Position numbers and translations under genes: made by a program | The notes under the pieces: model-generated | Database searches by the model: none | Told to the model about the DNA's origin: nothing | What the model saw: only the letters and a program-made list of their open reading frames with translations | Part shown: positions 17,930 to 27,094 of the stretch, in pieces | Layout: every line of letters starts with the position of its first letter | How positions within the stretch are numbered: position 1 is the first letter of the stretch | From: Pseudomonas botevensis | Lineage (GTDB): Bacteria > Pseudomonadota > Gammaproteobacteria > Pseudomonadales > Pseudomonadaceae | Direction of reading: 5' to 3' | Length of the DNA stretch: 64,000 nucleotides | NCBI RefSeq assembly: GCF_019145475.1 | Contig: NZ_JAHTKI010000006.1 | Coordinates: forward strand, 1 to 64,000

Positions 17930-18247
17930 ATGGACAATCCTTTTCAGCTCATTACCGATGCCTTCGCGCCGGACTATCAGATCAACCTGAGCATTCAGGG
18001 CCTGGACGGCAGCATCATGCTGACCCTCTCCAGAAGCGGCCGGATCGTGGCCAAACGCATGATCAGCGCTGAACAGCGCAATGATCCCAAACGTCTGAAA
18101 CGACTGGTGCAAAGCATCCAGTTCGGCATTGCCATCGAGCAGGGCCACAGTGCCGTGGCCATCCTCGAAGCCATGACCAGCGGCGACGGGCAAAACCCGC
18201 CACCGCCCCGGATCGTCGGCCTGCCGCGCCACTCGATCGCGCTTTAA
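17930..18247 (+). CDS. DUF3509 family protein
   Basis: A 105-aa cytoplasmic protein with no signal peptide. It shows a beta-rich start (QINLSIQGLDGSIMLTLS) and a basic helix (RNDPKRLKRLVQSIQFGIAIEQG). It matches DUF3509, a Pseudomonas-centred family of unknown function. It starts at ATG 17930 behind a 230-base leader and overlaps the 3' end of psiE on the other strand by 4 bases. Confidence 0.7.
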   Translation: MDNPFQLITDAFAPDYQINLSIQGLDGSIMLTLSRSGRIVAKRMISAEQRNDPKRLKRLVQSIQFGIAIEQGHSAVAILEAMTSGDGQNPPPPRIVGLPRHSIAL

Positions 18248-18744
18248 AGCTCGCCCTTCTCCACCTCGGGATGTTCACCGGAACCCGCGCCGGTCTTGCG
18301 GTGCGGGTTTTCGATCTTCACCGAGGGGAATTGCGACGAGGCGTAACGCACCACCAGGATCGAGAACGCCAGCAACAGAATCCCGCCGCACAGGTAGATG
18401 ATGCCCATGTCCGGCGGATTGTGGTGCGACACGTTGGAGATCAGCAGACGGGTCAGTGCGGTGATCGCTACGTAGATCAGGAAACGCACCGGCATGTGGT
18501 TGGTCTTGAAGTAAATCCCGACCATCGCCCCCAGTTCGAGATAGATGAACAGCAGCAGAATGTCATCGATCTTGATATGGCCCTCTTCGAGCATCCCGAG
18601 AAATTCCATCACCGCCGCCCAGGCGGTCACCGCACCAATGGCGAACAGCGCCAGGTAGTGGAAGGTCTCGACGAACAGGTTGCCCAGGGACTCGGCCAGT
18701 TGATGCACGTTTTGCCGCAGTTTCTCGGCCCAGTTGATTTTCAC
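18244..18744 (-). CDS. psiE: PsiE-family phosphate-starvation-inducible protein
   Basis: A 166-aa inner-membrane protein with four hydrophobic helices (about 24-50, 60-80, 86-104 and 112-130) and a charged C-terminal tail, as in PsiE. The role in phosphate limitation is known only from expression in E. coli. It starts at ATG 18744, and I see no convincing Pho box upstream. It converges on the DUF3509 gene. Confidence 0.75.
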   Translation of the reverse strand: MKINWAEKLRQNVHQLAESLGNLFVETFHYLALFAIGAVTAWAAVMEFLGMLEEGHIKIDDILLLFIYLELGAMVGIYFKTNHMPVRFLIYVAITALTRLLISNVSHHNPPDMGIIYLCGGILLLAFSILVVRYASSQFPSVKIENPHRKTGAGSGEHPEVEKGEL

Positions 18745-19046
18745 GATGAGGTTCCTTAGCCCGGTTCGAGCGGATGATGCGTGTTGGACGTGACGGTTTT
18801 TCTGTAGAACGGTGTGCCCGCATGCAGAATCAGGGCCACGCCATCATGGCGAGCCGCCGCAGAACACGCGCCGTGGCGTTTAGCCGCACCCGGGCGCCAG
18901 CGCGACGCGCTCGACCTGACAAACCCCGAATCCGGTCTACATTAAAAAGCCACTACCCATGGCGCAGGGATTCGCTTATCCTTTTCGCTGTATATGGATA
19001 CAGTAGTCGTCAAGACAACTTAACGTGAAGGCATGTGAGGTGGTGA
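18745..19046. other. 302-base intergenic region between psiE and yebG
   Basis: It holds divergent promoters. The left two-thirds is GC-rich with no plausible gene; the last 60 bases contain the LexA site and the yebG leader. I see no RNA gene. Confidence 0.5.
18988..19003 (+). promoter_or_regulatory. LexA (SOS) box of yebG
   Basis: CTGTATATGGATACAG is a perfect CTGT-N8-ACAG operator, 43 bases upstream of the yebG start. This makes SOS control of yebG near certain, as in E. coli. Confidence 0.9.
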
Positions 19047-19391
19047 ATGGCCGTCGAAGTGGTATACCGCAGCAGCCGAGATCTGGAGCGCTTGTTCATG
19101 GATAAAGCCGAAGCTGACCGTCATGACAAAATGCTCGAACTGGCCGAATTGCTGGCCGATGTGTTGCAAAAAGCCGTTCCATCGCTGAACGAGCAGCAAG
19201 TGGAAGAAGTCGGGATCTACATGGCGAAGAATCGCGATGTGTTCGCCAAGGCGTTCAAGAGCCAGCCCGATGCCCTGTCGGAGCTGATCAACGCACCGGC
19301 CGAGCCGAGTGTCGCCAAGGCCGAAGTCGCCGAAGTGGCGGAACCGGCAGAAGCCCCGGCCAAACCGGCCAAGGCGAAAGCCGCGAAATAA
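19047..19391 (+). CDS. yebG: YebG family DNA-damage-inducible protein
   Basis: A 114-aa protein that opens MAVEVVY like E. coli YebG and contains the family core AEADRHDKMLELAELLADVL. The C-terminal 30 residues are a low-complexity Ala/Lys/Pro/Glu tail (AEVAEVAEPAEAPAKP), longer than in E. coli and possibly nucleic-acid or protein binding. The start has GAGGTGG upstream. Function beyond SOS membership is unknown. A perfect LexA box precedes it and a strong terminator follows. Confidence 0.88.
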   Translation: MAVEVVYRSSRDLERLFMDKAEADRHDKMLELAELLADVLQKAVPSLNEQQVEEVGIYMAKNRDVFAKAFKSQPDALSELINAPAEPSVAKAEVAEVAEPAEAPAKPAKAKAAK

Positions 19392-19408
19392 TCGATGCCC
19401 AATTGAAC

Positions 19409-19439
19409 AGGCCCTGAGTCAATGACTCAGGGCCTTTTT
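19409..19439 (+). terminator. Terminator after yebG
   Basis: AGGCCCTGAGTCA and TGACTCAGGGCCT form a 13-bp stem with a short loop, followed by TTTTT. Confidence 0.9.
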
Positions 19440-19457
19440 CATGCCTGGCGAATGGGC

Positions 19458-20477
19458 CTATCGGTACAGGACTTTCTCCGCCAACTCGTCCGCCACCCGT
19501 GCCGGTGAACGTTTTTCCGCCTGGGCGTGGGCGAAGACCTCGGTCAGCCGCGAGCTGATCTTCGACAGATGCGCGGTGATCGTCGCCAGTTCCTCGCCCC
19601 GGTGCTTGAGCGACACATAGATCAAGCCACCGGCATTGATCACATAGTCCGGCGCGTAGAGGATGCCGCGCCGCTCCAGTTGATCGGCGACGTCGAGGTG
19701 GGTCAGTTGATTGTTCGCCGAACCCGCCACCGCCGAGCAGCGCAGTTGCGTCACGGTATGGCTGTTGAGCACGCCACCCAGGCCACACGGCGCGAGAATG
19801 TCGCAAGGCGTGCTCAGCAACGCATCGTTGGCGATCGGATGGGCATTGAGCTGTTCCATCGCCAGTTGCACCTTGCCGTGGTCGATATCGCTGACCAGCA
19901 ATTCGGCTCCGGCGGCGTGCAGTTGTTCAGCCAGCGCATATCCGACGTTGCCCAAGCCCTGGATCGCCACCCGCAAGCCTTCGAGGTTATCGCTGCCCAG
20001 ACGCGCCATGGCGGTGGCACGAATACCGGTGAACACCCCCATCGCCGCATGCGGCGCCGGATCGCCGGCCGAAGTGGTGCTGGTGACATGCCGGGTCTGC
20101 TGGGCGATGCAATCCATGTCCGCCACCGAGGTGCCGCTGTCGATGGCGGTGATGTAGCGGCCGTCGAGCTGTTCGATGCAGCGCCCGAAGGCCTCGAACA
20201 GCGCGGCGCGGTTTTCCACATGGGCCGGACGGACGATCACCGCAACGCCGCCGCCTTGTTCCAGACCGGCCAGCGCGGCCTTGTAGCTCATGCCTTGGGC
20301 CAGACGTATGGCGTCCTCGACAGCGGATTCGTCGTTCGGGTAGGCAAGATAACGACACCCCCCCAGGGCTGGTCCCAGGCGACTGTTATGAATGGCAACG
20401 ACCGCCTTCAATCCGCTAACCGGATCGACGCTGAGGTGCAGCGATTCCAGGCGAGTGCTTTGCATGAGAGCAAACAT
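19458..20477 (-). CDS. Leu/Phe/Val dehydrogenase homologue lacking the GGGK lysine
   Basis: A 339-aa homologue of NAD-dependent leucine/phenylalanine/valine dehydrogenases. The N-terminal catalytic domain (about 10-140) has LGPALGGCR, MSYKAALAG with Lys66, and YITAIDSGT. The Rossmann domain has IQGLGNVG (about 172-179). The motif normally reading GGGK reads GGGV, so Val78 stands where the catalytic lysine should be, exactly 12 residues after Lys66 as in leucine dehydrogenase. The rest is well conserved and full length. Activity as an oxidative deaminase is therefore doubtful; it may be altered, regulatory or decaying. It is monocistronic, starting at ATG 20477. Confidence 0.82.
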   Translation of the reverse strand: MFALMQSTRLESLHLSVDPVSGLKAVVAIHNSRLGPALGGCRYLAYPNDESAVEDAIRLAQGMSYKAALAGLEQGGGVAVIVRPAHVENRAALFEAFGRCIEQLDGRYITAIDSGTSVADMDCIAQQTRHVTSTTSAGDPAPHAAMGVFTGIRATAMARLGSDNLEGLRVAIQGLGNVGYALAEQLHAAGAELLVSDIDHGKVQLAMEQLNAHPIANDALLSTPCDILAPCGLGGVLNSHTVTQLRCSAVAGSANNQLTHLDVADQLERRGILYAPDYVINAGGLIYVSLKHRGEELATITAHLSKISSRLTEVFAHAQAEKRSPARVADELAEKVLYR

Positions 20478-20662
20478 CGTAAGGCTCCCGAATCACTTCC
20501 GGTAAGTCGCCAGTATAGGCTTGCGCCTGAAAATTGCAGAAACGCACCGGAATAACCCGCGCCCTCTACCGCGCTTTGCGGAATAACCTGATTGCAGAGC
20601 GGCGCGGCACTGGACGAAAGCCGAAGACGGGGCTAAAAACGAGGCATCCCCCGGAGATTTCG

Positions 20663-21466
20663 ATGACCCCGCGCCAACGCTTTTTCGACTGCCTGCACCG
20701 CTCGCCGCCCGCGCTGTTCGAAGCCGCGCTGTGGATGGCGGCCGAGCACGACAAAGACGTCGATCCCGAGGCGGTGTTGCAGGACTTCAAGGAACTGCAA
20801 TTGAAGGTCAGCTACGGCTTGCCGATGCTGCCGGTCAGCGAGCTGGCGCAACCGTTATTGCGGCGGCTGAACGATCTGGGTTTTGCCAAGGACGACTTCA
20901 CCCCGCTGCGCCCGCAAGCCGCGCTGCTGCCCAAGGTGTTGCAGACCCGGCGCGGCCAACCGCTGGCACTGGCGCTGATTACCCTGGAACTGGCCCGGGG
21001 CCTTGAGATTCCATTGGTTGGCGTCAACTTCCCGGGGCATTTCCTGTTGCGCGTGCCCGGCGCCGATCATTTGCTCGATCCCTGTGGCGGGCGGCGTCTG
21101 TACCCCAACGACTGGCGCGAACTGCTGCAACGCCAGTACGGCCCGCAGATGAAGCTCAACGCCGATCACCTGCTGACCGCCACGCCGGTGCAGATGCTCC
21201 AGCGCCTGTCACGCAACCTGCGCCAATTGCACCTGACCCACGACGACTTCATCGCCGCGCTGATCGACGCCGAACGCGTGCTCGAACTCGGTGACGCAAA
21301 CGCCGCCGACTACCTCGCCCGCGCCAGCCTGTACCAACGCCTCGACTGCCCGAACGCCGAACGCTTCGATCTCGAACACGCGTTGCTGCTCAGCGACGAT
21401 CCGATCCAGCGGCTGCGCCTGACCGAACGGCTGGGTCACCTCCCCCCAAATTCAGTGGTTCACTGA
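20663..21466 (+). CDS. SirB1-family transglutaminase-like/TPR protein
   Basis: A 267-aa cytoplasmic protein of the SirB1 family. The transglutaminase-like fold occupies about 35-160, with GVNFPGHFLLRV and HLLDPCGGRRL. A helical TPR-like tail (about 200-265) follows. The catalytic Cys of true transglutaminases is not obvious, so enzymatic function is unclear. The start ATG 20663 has CGGAG 7 bases upstream; the frame is open further upstream without a site. The last 77 bases overlap the convergent transporter gene. Confidence 0.75.
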   Translation: MTPRQRFFDCLHRSPPALFEAALWMAAEHDKDVDPEAVLQDFKELQLKVSYGLPMLPVSELAQPLLRRLNDLGFAKDDFTPLRPQAALLPKVLQTRRGQPLALALITLELARGLEIPLVGVNFPGHFLLRVPGADHLLDPCGGRRLYPNDWRELLQRQYGPQMKLNADHLLTATPVQMLQRLSRNLRQLHLTHDDFIAALIDAERVLELGDANAADYLARASLYQRLDCPNAERFDLEHALLLSDDPIQRLRLTERLGHLPPNSVVH

Positions 21467-22784
21467 CAGCCTCCAACGGTGAGCGCACCTGGATAATCAG
21501 CAGCGCCGCGATCACCGCTGGAATCGCGCAGAAGAAGAAAATCTGCTGCACCGGAATGTGCATCGCCAGCAGCAGGCTGCCGAACAGCGGCCCGAGAATC
21601 GAGCCGAACCGCCCCACGCCCAGCGCCCAGCCGGTGCCGGTGGCGCGCACGTGGGCCGGATAGAAATTGCTCGCGAACGCATTGAGCGTCAGTTGCCCGC
21701 CGATGATGCAGAACCCGGTCGCGATCACGCAGGCCACCAGGTAACGCGGGTTGTCGTGGTTCAGACCGAGCAGGATGGTGCACAAGGCGGCGCCAGCCAG
21801 CACACCAGACAACAGGCGCACCTTGCGCTTGAGCCGGTCGGCGAACCAGGCCATGCAGATCGCGCCCAGGGTGCCGGCGAACAGGAACATCGAGGTCACC
21901 AGATTCGCTTCATTGAGCTTCAGGCCACTTTCGAGCAACAGCGATGGCAGCCAACTGATCATGAAATACAGCAGGATCAGGCTGACAAAAAACGTCGCCC
22001 AGATCAGCAGGGTCGGCTTCGCATAACCGTTGCGGAACAGTTCGACGACCGTCAGCTTGCTGCCCTGCTCGCGCTGATTCTGCTCGACCGTCGCGGCGGG
22101 TGGTTGCCAGTCCGGCAGCATGCGCGCGGTGACCTTGCGCAAACGCGCATAAGGCGGCGCATCACGCAGCAGGCGCGGCAGGGATTCGGGCAGCAGCCAC
22201 CAGAGGAACGGGAACAGCAGCAACGGCGTGACGCCTCCGGCGAGGAACACCGCTTGCCAGCCGAAACGGTCGATGAATCCCGCCGCGACAAACCCACCCG
22301 CCGCCCCACCGAACGAGAACCCGCACGCGGCCAGCGTCACCATCAGCGTCCGCAGGCGCGGCGGCGAATATTCGGACATCAGCGCCATGGCGCTGGGCAT
22401 CGCGCCACCCATGCCGATGCCGCAGATGAAACGCGCGATCATCAGAGTATTCAGGGAATCGGCGAAGACCATCAGCACGGTGAGGCTGGCGTAGATCAGC
22501 ACACAGGCGAGCAGAATCCGTCTGACACCGAAGCGGTCGGCCAACGGCGTCACCGCGAGGGAACCCAAGGTCAGGCCCAGCAGGTTGGCGCTGAACACCG
22601 GGCCGAACGCGGCTTTTTCCAGACCCCAGTCCTGGGCCAGCGCCGGCACCACATAACCGAGCACCTGGGCATCGTAGCCGTCGGTGACCAGCAGCAAGGC
22701 GAGCAGGATCAAGAGCAACCACTGATAACGGGACACAGGACGGGCGTCGAGTGCCGCCCGAAAGCTGGCAATCTGGTTGTGCAT
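21390..22784 (-). CDS. MFS transporter, aromatic acid:H+ symporter (AAHS) type
   Basis: A 464-aa permease with twelve predicted membrane helices. The AAHS signature LVTDGYDAQVLGYVVPAL is in helix 1 and the loop 2-3 motif reads PLADRFGVRRI. AAHS members import hydroxybenzoates and related aromatic acids. It lies 91 bases downstream of maiA on the same strand, so it probably takes up an aromatic substrate feeding the homogentisate pathway (inference). The final 25 residues, encoded over the SirB1 gene, look like read-through sequence. Confidence 0.85.
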   Translation of the reverse strand: MHNQIASFRAALDARPVSRYQWLLLILLALLLVTDGYDAQVLGYVVPALAQDWGLEKAAFGPVFSANLLGLTLGSLAVTPLADRFGVRRILLACVLIYASLTVLMVFADSLNTLMIARFICGIGMGGAMPSAMALMSEYSPPRLRTLMVTLAACGFSFGGAAGGFVAAGFIDRFGWQAVFLAGGVTPLLLFPFLWWLLPESLPRLLRDAPPYARLRKVTARMLPDWQPPAATVEQNQREQGSKLTVVELFRNGYAKPTLLIWATFFVSLILLYFMISWLPSLLLESGLKLNEANLVTSMFLFAGTLGAICMAWFADRLKRKVRLLSGVLAGAALCTILLGLNHDNPRYLVACVIATGFCIIGGQLTLNAFASNFYPAHVRATGTGWALGVGRFGSILGPLFGSLLLAMHIPVQQIFFFCAIPAVIAALLIIQVRSPLEAVSEPLNLGGGDPAVRSGAAAGSDRR

Positions 22785-22837
22785 CGCAAGTTACCTGTTT
22801 TGTTTTTATGTTTTGAGGTGCTGCATGAAGCGTTTGG

Positions 22838-22870
22838 GGGAGCGGGCTTGCTCGCGAAGCCCGCTCCCAC
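22838..22870. repeat. REP palindrome
   Basis: GGGAGCGGGCTTGCTCGCGA followed by AGCCCGCTCCC is the classic Pseudomonas REP palindrome. It lies between maiA and the transporter gene, where it could attenuate transcription or stabilise the upstream mRNA. Confidence 0.85.
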
Positions 22871-22875
22871 CGGTG

Positions 22876-23511
22876 TTACGGGGTATCCGGCTGATTCGCC
22901 GGGTGAGCCTTGATGAACGCCGGATACCCGGCCGCCAGCGCAGCGACCCGGCGAATCCGTGGGTAAGCCTGCAGCGAGACATTGAACCGTTCGGCCGCGT
23001 ACAACTGAGGAATCAGGTACACGTCCGCCACGCCCGGCGCTTCGCCGAAACAGAAGCCGCTGTCGCCGATCAGCTGCTCCACCGTCGCCAGCCCCTGGCT
23101 GATCCAGTGGCCGATCCACTCCGTCACTTGTGGCTCATCGTGGCCCGACTGACGCAGTCGATTGAGCACGCTGACGTTGTGCAACGGATGCACATCGCAG
23201 CCGATCACCGCCGCCACACCACGAACCCGCGCACGGGCAACGAGGTCGTCAGGCAGCAACGGCAGCTGTGGATAACGTTCCTCCAGGTACTCGATGATCG
23301 CCGGCGACTGAATCAGCAACGCGCCGTCATCCGTGCGCAACGCCGGCACCCGGCCCTGCGGGTTGAGCGCCAGGTACGCCGGTTGCCGATGCTCGCCACC
23401 CGGCGGCGCGATCAGGTTGACCGGCAACGCCTGATAATCGAGGCCCTTGAGCGCCAGGGCGATGCGCACCCGATAGGACGAGGTGGAACGGTAATAGGTG
23501 TAGAGATCCAT
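22876..23511 (-). CDS. maiA: Maleylacetoacetate isomerase
   Basis: A zeta-class glutathione transferase converting maleylacetoacetate to fumarylacetoacetate in tyrosine breakdown. At 211 aa it has a normal length. The N-terminal thioredoxin fold carries the zeta-class catalytic motif SSYRVRIAL (about 11-19). The C-terminal helical domain contains VIGCDVHPLHNVSVL. It is the third gene of hmgA-fahA-maiA, 12 bases after fahA. Confidence 0.95.
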   Translation of the reverse strand: MDLYTYYRSTSSYRVRIALALKGLDYQALPVNLIAPPGGEHRQPAYLALNPQGRVPALRTDDGALLIQSPAIIEYLEERYPQLPLLPDDLVARARVRGVAAVIGCDVHPLHNVSVLNRLRQSGHDEPQVTEWIGHWISQGLATVEQLIGDSGFCFGEAPGVADVYLIPQLYAAERFNVSLQAYPRIRRVAALAAGYPAFIKAHPANQPDTP

Positions 23512-23523
23512 GAGCCGCTCCTG

Positions 23524-24828
23524 TCAGCGCGCCGCCAGCACTTTGCCACGGCATTCGCCGAAGCCGATCGAGGCAAAACCGTCGCGGGCGCAGCGGGCGC
23601 GCAGGATGATTTCGTCACCGTCCTCAAGGAACTTGCGCACTTCGCCGGAGGCCAGTTCGATCGGCTTTTTGCCGCCCTCGGTGATTTCCAGCAGGCTGCC
23701 GAACTGACCGTTTTCCGGGCCGGACAAGGTGCCCGAACCGAACAGGTCACCGGCCTGCAACTGGCAACCGTTGACGCTGTGGTGCGCGACCATTTGCGCA
23801 ACGGTCCAGTACATGTAGCGGGTGTTGCTCAGGGTCAGGCGATGGGCCGGCAGGTTCTGCTCGCGCATGGCTTCGGTGAGCAGCAGCACTTCCAGTTCGA
23901 TGTCGAAGGCACCGCCGGCCTGATCGCGTTTGTCGAACAGGTACGGCAGCGGCTGCGGATCGCCTTCCGGGCGGGCCGGTTGCGCCGCGCGGAACGGCTC
24001 CAGCGCCTCGGCGGTCACCACCCACGGCGACACACTGGTGATGAAGCTCTTGGACAGAAACGGCCCCAGCGGCTGGTATTCCCAGGCCTGGATATCACGG
24101 GCCGACCAGTCGTTGAGCAGGCAGAAACCGGCGATGTGTTCGGCGGCGTCGCCAATGGCGATCGACTCGCCCATCTCGTTGCCCTGACCGATCCAGATCC
24201 CCAGTTCCAGTTCATAGTCCAGACGCGCGCACGGGCCGAAGGTCGGCTCGCTCGCCCCGGCCGGCAGGGTCTGGCCTTTCGGACGACGCACATCGGCGCC
24301 GGAAGCACGCACGGTGGACGCGCGACCGTGGTAACCGATCGGCACATGCTTGTAGTTGGGCAGCAACGGGTTGTCCGGACGGAACAGTTTGCCGACGTTC
24401 TGCGCGTGCTCGATGCCGACGTAGAAGTCGGTGTAGTCACTGATCCGCGCCGGCAGATGCAGCTGGCAATCGGCGGCCAGCGGCAGCAGTTTCGCGCCCT
24501 GGGCTTCGATCTTGCCGCGCAGGCTCGAACCTTCGCTGAACAGTTCCAGCAGGCGCTCGCGCAGGGCGACACGGGCCTCGCGGCCGAGTTCGAAGAATGC
24601 GTTCAGTTGACCGCCACGGGTGGCCTCGACCGCCGCGCACGCGGTGCCGTCGAACAGTCCGGCCTCCAGCGCCGCTTGCAGATCGAAGATGTGTTCGCCA
24701 ATGGCCACGCCGCTGCGCGGTGCCGAGCCGCCGACGCTGAACACGCCCAGCGGCAGGTTCTGCAACGGGAAGTCCGCATGGCCGTTGGCCGAAGCAACCC
24801 AGCTGCGGGTGATGGAAGTCTGAGTCAT
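23524..24828 (-). CDS. fahA: Fumarylacetoacetase
   Basis: Hydrolyses fumarylacetoacetate to fumarate and acetoacetate, the last step of homogentisate breakdown. It has 434 residues with an N-terminal SH3-like domain (about 15-115) and the C-terminal FAH fold. Metal and active-site elements are visible: YTDFYVGIEHAQNVG, LDYELELGIWIG, LNDWSARDIQAWEY, and GSGTLSGPENGQFGSLLE. It follows hmgA by only 3 bases. Confidence 0.96.
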   Translation of the reverse strand: MTQTSITRSWVASANGHADFPLQNLPLGVFSVGGSAPRSGVAIGEHIFDLQAALEAGLFDGTACAAVEATRGGQLNAFFELGREARVALRERLLELFSEGSSLRGKIEAQGAKLLPLAADCQLHLPARISDYTDFYVGIEHAQNVGKLFRPDNPLLPNYKHVPIGYHGRASTVRASGADVRRPKGQTLPAGASEPTFGPCARLDYELELGIWIGQGNEMGESIAIGDAAEHIAGFCLLNDWSARDIQAWEYQPLGPFLSKSFITSVSPWVVTAEALEPFRAAQPARPEGDPQPLPYLFDKRDQAGGAFDIELEVLLLTEAMREQNLPAHRLTLSNTRYMYWTVAQMVAHHSVNGCQLQAGDLFGSGTLSGPENGQFGSLLEITEGGKKPIELASGEVRKFLEDGDEIILRARCARDGFASIGFGECRGKVLAAR

Positions 24829-24831
24829 GGG

Positions 24832-26136
24832 TTATCTCCGGGTCGGGTCGAACGTGGCGGGCAGCGTGGCCCAGCAGGCGTCGTAAGTGGATTGCAGTTG
24901 TGGGCAGTCGAGGGCGAAGCGGCTCGGACGCAACACCTGGCTGGTCTCGAACATGAAGGCCATGGTGTTGTCGATCTTGGCCGGTTTCAGATCGGCATTG
25001 ATCGCCTTTGTGCAGGTCTCGCCGTCCGGGCCGTGGGCGCTCATGCAGCTGTGCAGGGACGCGCCGCCGGGCAGGAAGCCTTCGGCCTTGGCGTCGTACT
25101 CGCCCTGGATCAGGCCCATGAATTCGTTCATCAGGTTGCGGTGGAACCATGGCGGACGGAAGGTGTTCTCGGCCACCATCCAGCGCGGCGGGAAGATCAC
25201 GAAGTCGAGGTTGGCCAGGCCGTGGACGCTGGTCGGCGAGGTCAGCACGGTGAAGATCGACGGGTCCGGGTGATCGAAACTGACAGTGCCGATAGTGTTG
25301 AAACGGCGCAGGTCATATTTGTACGGCACGTTGTTGCCGTGCCAGGCGACCACATTCAGCGGCGAATGATTGAGCTCGGTGCCCCACAACTGGCCGAGGA
25401 ATTTCTGCACCAGGGTGGTCGGTTGCTGCAGGTTTTCGTAAGCGGCGACCGGGGTCAGGAAATCCCGTGGATTGGCCAGGCCGTTGCTGCCGATCGGCCC
25501 CAGATCCGGCAGACGCAGCGGTGCGCCGTGGTTCTCGGCGATATAACCGCGCGCCTGCGAGTCGAGCAGTTCGACGCGGAATTTCAGACCGCGCGGCAGC
25601 ACGGCGATTTCCAGCGGCTCGACATCCAGCACACCCAGTTCGGTGGCGATGCGCAGGCGCCCCAGTTGTGGCACCAGCAGCATTTCGCCGTCGGCGTTGA
25701 AGAACACCCGCTCCATCGAACGGTTGGCAAGGTAGGTATAGATGCTGATGCCGGCCGGTTTTTCTGCAGCGGAGTTGGCGGCCATGCTCACCAGGCCGTC
25801 AATGAAGTCGGTGGGCTCGCCGGGGATGTCCAGTGGATTCCAGCGCAGGCGATTGGGCGTCACGTCACCCAACGGGCCGCCGGCCAGTTGCCGTTCCAGT
25901 TTGACGAAGGCCGGGTGGTTGGCCGATGGCTGGATCCGGTACATCCAGGTGCGCCGCGCTTCGCTGCGGGTCATGGTGAACGCGGTGCCGGAGAACAGTT
26001 CGGTGTACAGGCCGTAGGGGGCTTTTTGCGGGGAGTTCTGGCCGACGGGCAGCGCGCCGGGCAACGCTTCGCTGCTGAATTCGTTGCCGAAACCGGACTG
26101 ATAAACCAGATCCGACGCGTTTGAATCGAGGTTCAT
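24832..26136 (-). CDS. hmgA: Homogentisate 1,2-dioxygenase
   Basis: A non-heme iron ring-cleaving dioxygenase making maleylacetoacetate. Its length of 434 aa is normal. The iron ligands fall in the conserved region [21 protein letters not shown] and [15 protein letters not shown]. The start ATG 26136 has GGAGG immediately upstream; a longer frame to 26163 lacks support. It is the first gene of the pathway operon, divergent from hmgR. Loss of this gene gives melanin-type pigmentation in pseudomonads (established). Confidence 0.97.
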   Translation of the reverse strand: MNLDSNASDLVYQSGFGNEFSSEALPGALPVGQNSPQKAPYGLYTELFSGTAFTMTRSEARRTWMYRIQPSANHPAFVKLERQLAGGPLGDVTPNRLRWNPLDIPGEPTDFIDGLVSMAANSAAEKPAGISIYTYLANRSMERVFFNADGEMLLVPQLGRLRIATELGVLDVEPLEIAVLPRGLKFRVELLDSQARGYIAENHGAPLRLPDLGPIGSNGLANPRDFLTPVAAYENLQQPTTLVQKFLGQLWGTELNHSPLNVVAWHGNNVPYKYDLRRFNTIGTVSFDHPDPSIFTVLTSPTSVHGLANLDFVIFPPRWMVAENTFRPPWFHRNLMNEFMGLIQGEYDAKAEGFLPGGASLHSCMSAHGPDGETCTKAINADLKPAKIDNTMAFMFETSQVLRPSRFALDCPQLQSTYDACWATLPATFDPTRR

Positions 26137-26212
26137 GGAGCCTCCTGAACAGGGAGTCGGCATGGCCGAACGCTCTGGGACAGAGGTCTTGGCACGCCGG
26201 GGTTATTTTTAT

Positions 26213-26227
26213 CGTAATTCAATTACG
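26213..26227. promoter_or_regulatory. Candidate HmgR operator
   Basis: CGTAATTCAATTACG is a perfect inverted repeat around one base, and a further ACGTAATT half-site lies at 26232-26239. Both sit in the 163-base divergent region between hmgA and hmgR, where an IclR-type repressor would bind. Confidence 0.6.
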
Positions 26228-26299
26228 CATAACGTAATTTGCTCGCTATTCAGCGTCAAGCTATAAAGACGCCCATTCGTTCCGGGATACCGCCTCACC

Positions 26300-27091
26300 A
26301 TGGAAAAAACCAGCGACAGCAACGGCAAACAGAAAGTCCGCTCCGCCGAAGTCGGCACCGACATCCTCAAGGCCCTCGCCGAGTTGTCACCCGCCACCTC
26401 GCTGTCGCGCCTGGCCGAACATGTGCAGATGCCGGCGAGCAAGGTGCACCGTTACCTGCAAGCGCTGATCGCCTCGGGGTTCGCCGAGCAGAACGCCGCC
26501 ACCAACCATTACGGTCTCGGCCGTGAGGCGTTGCGGGTCGGCCTCGCCGCTCTGAACAGTATGGACGTGCTGAAAGTCGCCGCCCTGCCGCTGGCCGAGT
26601 TGCGCGACGAACTCAACGAAACCTGCTTCCTCGCGGTGTGGGGCAATCAGGGCGCCACCGTGGTGCATATCGAACCGGCGGTGCGCGCGGTGACGGTGGT
26701 CACGCAATTGGGCTCGGTGTTGCCGCTGCTCAGTTCCTCGACAGGACTGGTGTTCAGCGCCTACCTGCCGCATCGGGAAACCGATGAATTGCGCGAACAG
26801 GAAACCGCCGTCGACCGCCATCCGCTGGCAGATGAAAAGGCCTACGCGACCCTGTGTGAACAGATCCGCGAACGCGGCCTGCATCATGTGCATGGCTTGC
26901 TGATGCCGGGGGTGGACGCCTTGTCCGCACCGGTGTTCAACGCGGTCGGGCAGATCGCCGCCGTGTTGACCATCGTCGGCCCGACCTCGCTGTTCCACGC
27001 CGACGAAAACGGCCCGGCGGCGCAGCGACTGCTGGCGGCGGCGCGGGCCGTGAGCTGGCGGATGGGCTATCAACCCGCCGACCTGACCTGA
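26300..27091 (+). CDS. hmgR: IclR-family repressor of the homogentisate pathway
   Basis: A 263-aa IclR regulator. The N-terminal winged helix (about 15-80) contains SLSRLAEHVQMPASKVHRYLQAL. The C-terminal effector domain (about 90-255) contains AVWGNQGATVVHIEPA. Position next to and divergent from hmgA matches HmgR of P. putida, which is relieved by homogentisate (established there). The following gene ends only 4 bases away in the opposite direction. Confidence 0.9.
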   Translation: MEKTSDSNGKQKVRSAEVGTDILKALAELSPATSLSRLAEHVQMPASKVHRYLQALIASGFAEQNAATNHYGLGREALRVGLAALNSMDVLKVAALPLAELRDELNETCFLAVWGNQGATVVHIEPAVRAVTVVTQLGSVLPLLSSSTGLVFSAYLPHRETDELREQETAVDRHPLADEKAYATLCEQIRERGLHHVHGLLMPGVDALSAPVFNAVGQIAAVLTIVGPTSLFHADENGPAAQRLLAAARAVSWRMGYQPADLT

Positions 27092-27094
27092 GCG

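Noticed and set aside
22777..26124. A very long open frame (over 1,100 codons) on the plus strand across maiA, fahA and hmgA
   Set aside because: It is antisense to three certain enzymes. Its product is rich in Arg, His, Gln and Ala and lacks any domain; such frames arise from GC-rich codon bias.
26209..26240. A sigma-54 promoter for hmgA
   Set aside because: A TGGCAC word is present nearby at 26190, but it is on the plus strand and no GC element follows at the right spacing.
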